From Anadara kagoshimensis (taxonomy: Eukaryota > Mollusca > Bivalvia > Arcoida > Arcidae), in the NCBI GenBank assembly GCA_021292105.1, contig CM037870.1, positions 3,643,058-3,707,057 of the forward strand: a DNA stretch of 64,000 nt. Reading direction: 5' to 3'. Each line of letters begins with the position of its first letter. Positions within the stretch are counted from its first letter, which is position 1. Below, piece after piece: positions 36,914 through 46,700 of the stretch. The notes under the pieces were generated by a model. The model saw nothing but the letters and a program-made list of their open reading frames with translations. It searched no databases and was not told the DNA's origin. The position numbers were made by a program, and so were the translations under genes.

Positions 36914-37338
36914 ACTGGCTTTATAAGTTAAAGATCAGGTCTGGCTAACTAGAAGCTGTCATAATAGTTATAGATACTTAGCACCTACAATAAAGCATTG
37001 TTTTAATGATTGTATAAATTTCCTGCAAGTAAAAATTTGAAATTTCTCAAAAAATAAGGTATACTTCCTCATGCAAAGTATTTCCTTAACTTAATTTGGT
37101 AAAATTTATTTTGGTCTTTTATCTTCAAAATAATTTTGGTTTCATAATTTGGTCAAAGCACTACTGATGAGGAATTGTATTCCGAAACGGCCGTCTAGTG
37201 CTGTAAAATTAAAACTGGTATAATATGTAATTTAATGCCCATCAATAACTATGCCAACTCCCTTACTGGCTTTATAAGTTAAAGATCAGGTCTGGCTAAC
37301 TAGAAGCTGTCTTAATAGTTATAGATGCTTAGCACCTA
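36914..37338. repeat. Direct repeat of 74 bp offset by 351 bp: one and a fraction units of a retrozyme-like repeat
   Basis: The 74-bp segments 36914-36987 and 37265-37338 differ at only two positions, so the locus looks like a truncated tandem array with a 351-bp monomer. The single complete monomer contains the hammerhead motif at 37157-37202. No ORF is present. Small non-coding retroelements with tandem hammerhead monomers of this size (retrozymes) are described in metazoans, including molluscs; membership is inference. Confidence 0.65.
37157..37202 (+). ncRNA. Type I hammerhead ribozyme motif
   Basis: All core elements are present in order. Stem I 5' strand AGCACTA (37157-37163), CTGATGA (37164-37170), stem II GGAAT-TGT-ATTCC (37171-37183), GAAA (37184-37187), a minimal stem III around CGGCCG, then the GTC cleavage triplet (37193-37195), and stem I 3' strand TAGTGCT (37196-37202), which pairs perfectly with the 5' strand. 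A very short stem III is the hallmark of hammerheads in Penelope-like elements and retrozymes, which are thought to cut best as dimers. Confidence 0.85.
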
Positions 37339-38414
37339 ATGTTAAAATCTGACTGAACAAAATGGTGATTAATTGAGGTTTTAGGTATTTGTAACTGTTA
37401 AGGTATGTTTGATTTATCCAGAGGTGTACTTTGACAAAACCCCAGAGCTGAGAAGAACAAGTGGCAATTATAAGCTTCTACAAGTAAAAGAAAGAGTGGA
37501 GTGGAGTGAGTATTGGAGGGTTACTCCCAGTCAACATTCTTTCATTAATATGGATGTGGTCAGTTATGGCTTGGTAGAGGAAACTAGAGTAACCAGAGAA
37601 AACACTGACCTTTGTCAAGCGAACTGATAAAGTTTGTCACATTAGGATCTGACAGGGTGGGGTTTGAAACCTAGGTGGTAAGAGACATTGTGATCTGTAA
37701 CCCAGCACACCACTTTGACACCGAGGCTCCAAAAGAAAGGGTGGAGTTGATTGAGTATTGGTGTTTCATGACCAAGTCAAGATTCTTTGACTTATATCTA
37801 GGCTGTCAGCCATGAAATTGTGGAGGAAACCTGAGTAAACCCCCCCCCCAAAAAAAACAAAAAAAACTGAGTAAGCAAACTGAGAAACTTTTTCACACTA
37901 GGATCTGTCCAGAGTAGGGTTCAAACTTTGTGAGAGTCACTGTGACCATAAGTGCATGCTTTATACTGCTCATAAAGAAAAAGAACATGATTTCAGCAAA
38001 ATTTAAGGCCCATGGGTTTCTTGTTTATTTTGTCCTTACAAAATATGCAATCTCTAAAGTACCAGGAATTTTGACAAATAAATACAACTATATTAAACAC
38101 AGTGAGGGTCTAAACTTGCTATACATATACTATGGGTGTAGTGGAGTAATAAGGTTTCACAACCAAGTCTCAAGATTCTGTCACCTATATGGATGTGGTC
38201 AGTTCTGGGATGGTGAAAACTAGTGCCCAGAGAAAACTACATCAGCAAGTGAATTGAAAATTGTTCTCGCACTAGAATCTGCCAGAGTTTATTTAAATGC
38301 ACAGAATGAGAGTAGCTGTGTTCTGTAAGCACTTTTGACCACTGTGGTCCAACATTTACTTCGACAGAGGATTTTCAACTGCAAAATATCTTAAAATGCC
38401 ACAAATTACACTAC

Positions 38415-38860
38415 TGTAGGAACTACTCTGTTTGTGACAGTGAAATACTCTTCATATCCATAGAAAATCAAATAAATTTGAGTAAAGATTGATATCGTAA
38501 CAGGGAATCTGTATGCGCATCCGCGATTAGCCCAGAAATTATATCTGCACAGGGTAAAACGTCGACGCTATGGGGATTTAACATGTTGAAAATCAAGGCA
38601 AATGGCAGATTCTGTTGCACATATGACGTAAAACGTCACCAAGGACATCACTTCAGGTGTAAATTTCGCCATGTCAAATCCCAATAACGCCAATATTTTC
38701 CTTTCTACAGACATACTGTATGACAATCGCGGATGTGCATACAGATTTCCTGTTACGCCTAGGTAGAAGTAAGTGAATAATATCAATCTTTATTAAGATT
38801 TATTTGATTTTCTATGGATATAAAGAGTATTTCACTGTCACAAACAGAGTGGTTCCTACA
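38415..38860. mobile_element. 446-bp foldback element with inverted arms of over 100 bp
   Basis: Tips TGTAGGAAC and GTTCCTACA. The arms contain tttgtgacagtgaaatactc, ccatagaaaatcaaataaat and aaagattgatat with their complements on the other side. A related, more diverged copy is at 59669-60124. Confidence 0.85.
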
Positions 38861-39439
38861 ATAATTAAGGAACCCTAGTTTATATAAAATATTATTAAGA
38901 GTGTCCAATTCAATTGATACCAAGTATGTATAATGTTTCCATTTCAAGTTGTCTAGTTTGACTTATACAAAAGATGTTTTTTGTAATATTTGGAGTATAG
39001 TGGGTGGAGTAAAGGTGATTCACATCCCAGTCAAGATTCTTTCATTATATTGAGGCAGTCAGTTCAGGGATGGTGGAAGAAACCAAAGTGCCAAACCAAA
39101 CTGACAAAACCACCGGCCTTTGACAAGCGTACTGATAAATTTTCTCACACTAAGACCTGTCTGAGTAGAATTCAGACCTAGGCAATGAGAGGCGTCCTAA
39201 TAAATGATATTAATAAATCAAAATGAATTAATGATACCGAAAAGTAATATATCACTATATAATTCAATTTCGTTAAAATACTTGTTTTACTTTAATGTAA
39301 TTTTACATCCATTTTTAATAAAAAATATTTTATTTATTTTATATTTATCTATTTTTAATTTGCTATCAGTGATTAGCATGATTAGTAACATCACAAAATA
39401 CTGAAATAAATAGTAATTAAAATGGCACAGGTCTCATTT

Positions 39440-39596
39440 ATAATTAAACTTTCTTGACATAAGGTCAAGAATGAATATGGGCCATGTTAAGGTCAAGCTA
39501 GTATGCATTTAGGTCATGTTGGGTCATTCAATAAGGTGGTTATTGAAGAACTCTAAATCAGGTGAGCCCCCAGGGCCTTCATGACCCTCTTGTTTC
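39440..39596. mobile_element. Truncated bivalve-type repeat end
   Basis: It ends aggtgagcccccagggcc then ctcttgtt, a degraded version of the GGCCCATGGGCCTCTTGTT terminus seen at 58818-58836, preceded by aaggtcaag and aggtcat phrases. Confidence 0.55.
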
Positions 39597-39637
39597 TTCA
39601 CTATCATTTTCGGCCGAATCCATGGTTCTGATTTCTG

Positions 39638-39760
39638 TTAGATTTTTTTAATAATGTTGATGAGTGTGCTCATGAAACACTTGAGTGTCCAGCTCTTTCC
39701 AGTACCTGGATTACCCATTAAAACTAAACGCAAAGGCTTTGGAGCAGATTCAAAAGTCGT
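39638..39760 (-). pseudogene. P-loop helicase fragment (Pif1/Helitron-type)
   Basis: The minus strand gives about 40 codons including RLVLMGNPGTGKSWTLKCF, with a Walker A motif GxPGTGKS, closed by a stop. The context PLRLV before the P-loop is typical of Pif1-family or Helitron helicases (family knowledge). It is too short to be a gene and is most likely a transposon remnant. Confidence 0.6.
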
Positions 39761-40855
39761 TATTAATTGAATTTAAATGTCTATTTGCCATATGGTGTTT
39801 TATTTTCACAGTAAAATAAATTGTCGGTGTCGGTTTCAAGTTTGTTATCGATCTCTGAATGGGCGTACTCGATTTATCATTAAAGTACGCCAGTTTTAAT
39901 TAGAATTCATGTGCGCGCGCAATCTTAACGTTTAAGTGTGTATGATTTTGCTTTGATAAAAATACATAACCATGTCAACATTAAACTTTTAAAGACAATG
40001 AAATTAATATAGCAAGAAAGAAAATATTTTGAAAACAATCGTTTTTTACGATATGAATAAACACGGTTGCAACCAAACAAACGGCGTATGTAAAGTTAAC
40101 AAATCGAGTAGACCCAAATTTTGGATCTGTATCAAATTTCACTTCCTGGAGCCTTCATCGAAGGTTAACACACAGACGCAAAATCCAAACTGTTGCACCT
40201 GAGTCACGAATATCATCCTCCCTGTTAAACAGAATGGTCATGTGGGTATTTAAAACAGGATATACAAGTATTTTATGGACACGAGAAATAGGTAAGCACA
40301 AAGATAACAAAATCGATTTTCATTACAACGAGAATCATGAATCACTCATTTTTTGTGAAAATTCCACTTCCAAAGAGATTCATCTGGTTATCATTTATAG
40401 AATACCTATATCAGATATCAACTAGATCTACTGTAACCCGAGCCTGATGAACAAAATCAAACATGTTTGCGCTGTCAGATTGTAGATAGTAAAATTTATA
40501 ATGTGATTTGAGTTTACAGTTTTGAGGAATACATGTATTTACAACAGTGATATTTTTCAGTCTTTGTAAAAGTAAACATCATGTTTAAGAGAATTAGATA
40601 TTTTTTCTTGCAATTTTCAAATGTTGAATATAAATTTTGATTTGACCATAACCCATATATATCCACTGATTGAACAGGTATCTCTAACATAAATTTATAC
40701 TAGTTACTATTAAAAATATTCTCTTCTCCCTATGCAGGAATCGAGATTGGTTGCCTGCTTGTTAAGTCAGTGCTCTACGGTTTTGCTTAACAGGTACCCC
40801 ATAGGTGAGACAGTAGTAACGTCTTTTAACTGTACATACAGCACTATATACCAAG

Positions 40856-41160
40856 GATTTATCAGGGTCTTTTGGGAAAAAGTCCTAAACTAAAAATTGG
40901 GAAAAACTATCAACTTTTTGCTCAATTTGGGAAAACCTCATGTCAGAAGTCGGTTTTCTCACGACATCAGAAGCATTTGATGTAGAAGCAGTATTTTCGT
41001 CTTCCTTTGCATATGTTGTTTTAAAATAATCTAGAATCTTTTATTTGATATTGCTGATTGGGTGGGTTTAAAAAAATTTACTTTCGTTTTCGTTTAAAAA
41101 CAACACAATTTTCTAATTGGGAATTTTCTTTCAGCATTTTTCATTGGGAATGCTAACAGC
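40856..41160. mobile_element. Degraded copy of the CAGGGATTTAT MITE
   Basis: It shares ggatttatcagggtctttt, ctaaaaattgggaaaa and ctaattgggaattttct with the 8564-8807 element in reverse order. Exact ends are eroded. Confidence 0.55.
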
Positions 41161-41372
41161 AAATTACAATAAAACCTCAATGCATTACCACCATTTGTTC
41201 ATCAGATTCTGGCATTACAAAGGGATTTGTGTAGTGATATAGTTAAATTGTATAGTATGTAAGGCTAAGAGACGTTTTTACTCTCCGGCTAGGGGTACCT
41301 TTTTAGTTTTAGGCGATAAGGTAAAGCGCTCCCTTTACAAACGGTCGACCCGGGTTCGGATTTTTCATCATA

Positions 41373-42769
41373 CAGTGCTTACGGCAGTAGCGGATCTCAG
41401 TCAGTAGCGGATCATTTTTAGAATAAAGTTAATTTTATCCATATTATTACGAGAGACCAATAAAACTCGGATATATTTCTGTAAAGCTGGTATTTTTACT
41501 TAATTCTACGTTTCATGTGTTGATAAACGTCCTATTTTTTAAATTCTCGGCTTTTTAATGCGAATGTCACAAGCGTCTCAGCGACATGGATGTGATTTTC
41601 AAAACCTAACTTTCGATTTGACTAACATGTTCAATACTTTCAAAGGTAATTTGAAATGATTACAATAGCTCTTTACACACGTTAACATGTCTTATTTCAC
41701 GACATAAACCTTTATTGAGCTTTACAGTTCATGACAATAAAAAATAAACCAGTTTATGCAGGGTGCAATTACGGCAATAACGGGTCAGCTGCTGTCTACA
41801 GGGGACCTCTCGAAAGGCTAAGAAAATTATGGCATGTACCCATGGGGCTGTCTGGTGCTTTCAGAAAAATAATAGATTCTGGAGGGTTCAGTTATATATA
41901 TGCAGAGGCTATTGGAGAACCAGTGCCTAGCTTCCCTCCATGGCCAGTAGCCCATGAGAAAGATGGGGGCATTGTCATGCCATGCCACTATCTTATTTAT
42001 CATATGATAAGACCAAATCAATGGGCATTTTAAAGAAGCCATAATTGTCATGCTTAAAGGATAATCTGTATGAGATTAGAATATATTGAATAAATACATT
42101 AATATCCAACCCTATATTTTGTGTTTAAGACAATTAAAGTTTTATTCCGTTCTATATTTTTGTCTAACAATTTTGGACCTATGATATACAGTGTACAATA
42201 CCAATAAGTATCATTGTATGCATTCTTGTCAAATAAAATCTTCATGTACAAGAGTATGTCATAATATTTATAACTTATAAGGTACAATTATTTTATTTTA
42301 TTTCCTTCGCCATTTACTGCTTTTATATAATTCAGTATTCAAGACAATGTTGATTGACTTAATTTATCAGGGACATTGCGATGATTTGTTTTTTGTTATT
42401 TATTTTAATCATGACATTTGTTGATATTACGATTAAAACTCTTTAATATTGTTTCATGATTTGTATTTTTTGCAATTGAATGATGGAAACTCAAACTAAT
42501 CATGTTTTGAGTTAATCTCCTTTCGTTTTCTTGACACTAGGTGGCATGATCCGCTACTCACAAATTGATTCGTTACTGACGTAAATACATGGGATACAAA
42601 ACGTGTGGATTGCCCATACTTATAGTGGGACGATTTTTGTCATCTAATGATAAATTTAAAGAGTGGAGAAATGTCAATTGATAGTACCAAAAAATTACAA
42701 TCAGCAGTGATGTTTTTCTAGGAGAGCAGTGAATATTGCACTAATGATCCGCTACTGCCGTAAGCACTG
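41373..42769. mobile_element. 1.4-kb TA-flanked TIR element carrying an orphan ORF
   Basis: The ends are perfect inverted repeats of at least 24 bp, beginning CAGTGCTTACGGCAGTAGCG, between TA at 41371-41372 and 42770-42771. The motif gtagcggatc is repeated near both ends (41386, 41404, complement at 42547 and 42744), like subterminal transposase-binding repeats. CAGTG tips and the TA target suit Tc1/mariner-related elements. The only sizeable ORF, 41731-42033, does not look like a DDE transposase. Confidence 0.85.
41731..42033 (+). CDS. Unidentified 100-residue ORF inside a TIR element
   Basis: I do not recognise this protein. It begins MTIKNKPVYAGCNYGNNG and is rich in Gly, Pro, Trp and Tyr with few low-complexity runs (PSFPPWPVAHEKDGG, MIRPNQWAF), so it looks more protein-like than the random ORFs around it. 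The DNA is GC-richer than the rest of the element. It has no signal peptide or clear membrane segment. It could be a captured gene fragment, an exon of a longer spliced element gene, or chance. A complementary ORF on the minus strand is taken as its shadow. Confidence 0.4.
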   Translation: MTIKNKPVYAGCNYGNNGSAAVYRGPLERLRKLWHVPMGLSGAFRKIIDSGGFSYIYAEAIGEPVPSFPPWPVAHEKDGGIVMPCHYLIYHMIRPNQWAF

Positions 42770-43086
42770 TAACTAGCATTTACGTTACATTTGTCAATAA
42801 ATTGTGGAAACTTATAAGATTAAGAGAAACATAGAAAAAACAGATTTGGGACTTGAAAATACAGTGAAGTGTGATAAGTGAGGTTGCAATGTTACTGAGG
42901 GGCATTATAATGAGGTTTTACTGTACACACAGTAGTAAGTTGGTTGGTGTCTCACAAAAAGTACTGTCACAGGAAGAAGGAAATGACAAAACTTGATTTG
43001 TGATTAAGTATTCTGTTAGAACTTTGAGAATCAAATTAGACCAATAAGTCTCCACAGCTAAGCTAAATTAAGATGCTTATTCAGAA

Positions 43087-43430
43087 TTAACCACTGCAGT
43101 AGCTCAGTTGGTAGAGTGCTTGCTCCATAAGTGGGAGATCATGGGTTCGAACCCCGACTGGGTATGACCCTAGACTTGAAAATGGGTAGTGTCTGTTCTT
43201 TCACCAAGCACTTGGCATAATAAAATCAAAGTCACTGTTCTTTCAGATGAGAAGTTAAAGTAAATGAGGTCCCATGTCACGGTAGGCGTGGCATGATAAA
43301 GAACCCTGCTGTATAATGCCATCAGCACAATGCACAGGCAAAATTCCTGCACCTTCGCCTATAGCTGGCGACATCTTTATATAAGTAAAATATTCTTGAC
43401 TGGGAAGTTAAACACCATTTCTCAACTCTT
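43087..43430 (+). repeat. SINE family B full-length copy just upstream of the SOCS exon
   Basis: Forward copy with clear internal promoter-like boxes: box A gtagctcagttggtagagtg and box B gggttcgaacccc, followed by the family body and ending tcttgactgggaagttaaac. It is tRNA-like only in its first 70 bp; the acceptor stem does not pair. Confidence 0.85.
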
Positions 43431-43745
43431 ATTTAGAGTTAGTCTTTTGAAAGTTTATATTTATTCAATCATGTTATAGGTTCCCTGACTGTAATTAAGT
43501 ACATGTTGGACAGCTCCAAGTTACCACATATTTTATCTTTAATTACTTTTAGCATTAAACCTCTCGATGCTGAAAGGTGCAGAATGCCGCTGCCTAAATT
43601 TTCAACTGCTACATGCATATTCTTTGTTGCTGATTTCAGTGATTTTCGATCACCCTAATATAACTTTTCTTTTCAATTTTCCTTTGTAAGCTGAAGTATA
43701 AATACATGTAATTGATTTTAAAGTTTTACTATTATTTTTTTTCAG

Positions 43746-43777
43746 ATAAAAGCAAAATGTAGTGTTGACCCATAAAG
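43746..43777 (+). promoter_or_regulatory. 5' UTR segment of the SOCS gene with a minimal ATG-TAG upstream ORF
   Basis: The polypyrimidine tract and cag at 43745 form a strong acceptor, so exon sequence starts at 43746 and at least one upstream non-coding exon must exist. Within the 32 nt before the start codon lies ATG at 43757 followed at once by TAG, a start-stop element of a type known to stall or reduce downstream initiation in other genes. Confidence 0.6.
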
Positions 43778-46700
43778 ATGGATGCCAAGCAAACAGCAAA
43801 GTCTAAATCTTCAACTCTACCTGGTCGATTCCAACAAAGACCTGCATCAGCCCCTTATAATGGAGGGTTTTTAGGAAAGTTGAAAAGAAGATTTAGACTC
43901 AAAAGTAAAAATTATGATTTTGAGACAGACTCCAATACAAATGTTCAGTGTATTTATTTTAAACGGGGCAATGAAGAATTGACCGACAGCAACAAAGATA
44001 ATGGCGGAAATGGCAAACATGATAAACGGTCACTTGATTTGTTTAGAAGCGTATCGGAGAGATCGCCAAGTAAACCGTCAAATCTGAAGAACAAGTATGA
44101 AAAAGAGCCAATCAATAAGAAACATTCAAATGTTGTGAAAAATAATGTCAATCCGAGTCAAAATGCTCCTCCAGGTCCCAATCGGTTTGATTTACATGAT
44201 CCGTGTGTCAACAATGATTTTATTATTTCATCTGATAGTGGAGTTATAGATTTAGATCATGAAGCTCACGGAGTATCGAGTCATAATGATGTCATTGATG
44301 ATCTCGATTTAGATCCTGGTTATGAAACTCTGGACGAAATTCGACGGAAATTACAAATTAAAGTTCCGCCCAAAATCACCACCTCTTCTGAAACAAAGGG
44401 GTTCGAAACAGAACTTTCTAGTTTCCGGCCAACACAACACAGAAGATGCCAATCCTCTGGAACTTCAGAAAAATTTCTTTCATGTATGACGGATTTGGAT
44501 CCAAGAAGAGACAGCGGACTGGGGAGCCCAATAGTGTCAGATGGTCCTGGTAGTCTCAGGACATCCTCATGTCTAACGAGAAATTCCGCAACAAGCGACA
44601 CAGACATTCTTGGTTGTCATGGAAACAGCAGGCTAGGATATAGGGATCAAAATGAATTGCTGATATCCACTAACTTAGTGTCACTAAAAATGAATAGTTG
44701 TCCACTAAGACAAGATTTTAATGACAATTCCACTATCTTAGAATCAGAAAATTATCAAATTGACTCTCAGAATGTTTGTAATTCAGATACATGTCTTGTT
44801 CAAAGTCCGTCAAAATTTCAAGATCCAATCAGTGAGTTATATGCTAATCCAAAAATTTTGTTACAGAAAAAATCACAAAAAGCAGAAAAAGCAGTTCAGA
44901 TGAAAAATAGGTTAGGTTCGTCGTCTTCTGGTTGTGTGGAGGCTGATATTGGCATTTGTCAAGATCATGATACACAGTTGGTGCAGGAGAAAATTTCAGT
45001 GTCTGCCCTAAATAACGAAATGGAGGCTGAAGCTCCCCCAATACCTGAGAGAAAATACAGTCTAGATAACATTCTAGATAGTGGTATTTGTGACCCAAAT
45101 TTATGTGAATCTGAAATCCACGATAGTAAATCCAATTTTACAAGTGAGGAGCTTGATAGAACTGAGAGTGACAGTGATGAAGCCCATGTGAAATTTCAAT
45201 CAGACCAAGTTGAGAGTACAATTACTGAGAATTCCGATAGTTTGTGTTCAGGTTTTAGTAATGTGTGTGACAGTGGTATATCTAAATCATATCATATCGG
45301 TTCTGTTTTCAATGAATCAGATACAGTTCAAACTTCATATGAATTTAATTCTGAAGGAAAAGTACAATCAATCACCTGTGTCAGAAAGAAGTGTGAAAAT
45401 GATGAAGCGTCATCTTGTTATGAAAAGAATGACGCCAGTTGGAGTACCCCATCTTATAGTGCTGAATCTAAAAAAATGGACAGATATAGTGATTATGAAT
45501 CTAGAAACAGCAACATTGCACAAAACAGACTGAGTTCTGAGGTTGCACAAAACAATATGAGTTGTGATGTGGCACAAAACAGTTTGAGTTCTGAGGTGGC
45601 ACAAAACAGGTTTAGTTCTGAGTTGGCACAAAACAGGTTGAGTTCTGAGTTGGCACAAAACAATATGAGTTCTGAGGTGGCACAAAGCAGAGCCAGTTCT
45701 GAAATTTCACAAAACAGACTGAGTTCTGAGATGGTACAAAACACAAGCTCTGAGTCCGCACAACACAGACTAAGTTCTGAGTTGGCACAGAGCAGACTGA
45801 GTTCTGAGATGGCACAAAGCAGTACTCCAAAAATCTGTAACCCTGGTTACTATGGAGGTCTTAGGTTCGGCTGGGAAGTAGAAAATCTCAATTCAGAATC
45901 ACAGGAAGCGGGAACCTCTGTGTCGTCTGCTAGTAACAATTTTGATTCAGACAATTTGAATGACATACAGTTACTGGACAAGTTATATGAAGGTGCCATG
46001 ACTGATTCACAGATAAGCTACGAAGATGACGCAGATGCCATTTTAGAGAATTTAAACACTGATTTATACATTGATGAATCCACTTTAAGCAATGACACTG
46101 ACAGTTCTGTTACATCTGATCATAATCAAAAAGTCCCATCTGACACCCATATCAAAAGTTCTGTCACCCATATCAAAAGTTCTAAGGTTCGTCACACTCG
46201 TCCAAAAAGCGAACATCACGCAAGATCAAAAACTTCCTCTAATGATCGCCGCAGTGAACCTTTTGCTAGGTTACCAGACTTTTATTATCACGACAATGAA
46301 CCAATCCATATGTCATTGTCGGAACTCGGCGTTTCTCCGCCTAGAATAAACAGTGATGATTGTCAGCCAAGCTGTAATGATATCAATTTAGAAGAGTTGA
46401 GACGAATCAGGCCGAAGGTGAACAAATCCAAATCGTCCAAAAGTTCATCACATTCTAGTCACACCAATCACAACAGAGATTCAGGACATCTTCATGATGA
46501 TTTCAGTGTCAGTAAATCAGAACTTGATGAACGACCTCCTGCCATTATACCTAGAGAGAAGTTTATTAAGGACAATAGTAAGTATCATTATATGATCAAG
46601 CTCTAATTTCAAAATTATTCCTTAAATAAGGTTTAATTTTCTTAACTTTATATAAACGTACAGTCAAACCTGTCTGTAAAGGTCAACCAAGGGAACCAGT

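Larger units (their letters stand above)
36592..43745. other. Intergenic region between ASB and the SOCS first coding exon
   Basis: About 7 kb with no recognised exon of either gene, though the non-coding first exon of the SOCS gene should lie here. Contents: a TA-MITE (36721-36902), the hammerhead-bearing repeat (36914-37338), SINE A fragments (37490-39195), a foldback (38415-38860), a helicase scrap (39638-39760), GC-richer unique sequence at about 39890-40210 including gtgcgcgcgc, a nested TIR element (41373-42769) and a SINE B (43087-43430). Confidence 0.6.

Noticed and set aside
40234-40425. 63-codon ORF considered as the missing first exon of the SOCS gene
   Set aside because: No donor in a useful phase was convincing and no similarity to SOCS N-termini; the upstream SOCS exon is probably non-coding.
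43087-43160. Possible tRNA gene with good A and B boxes
   Set aside because: The 5' and 3' ends do not pair as an acceptor stem, and the sequence continues into a body shared with several other copies, so it is a SINE head.
45410-45830. Cys-rich repetitive antisense ORFs (LCATSEL type)
   Set aside because: Exact mirror of the in-frame 9-residue repeat of the SOCS exon on the plus strand.
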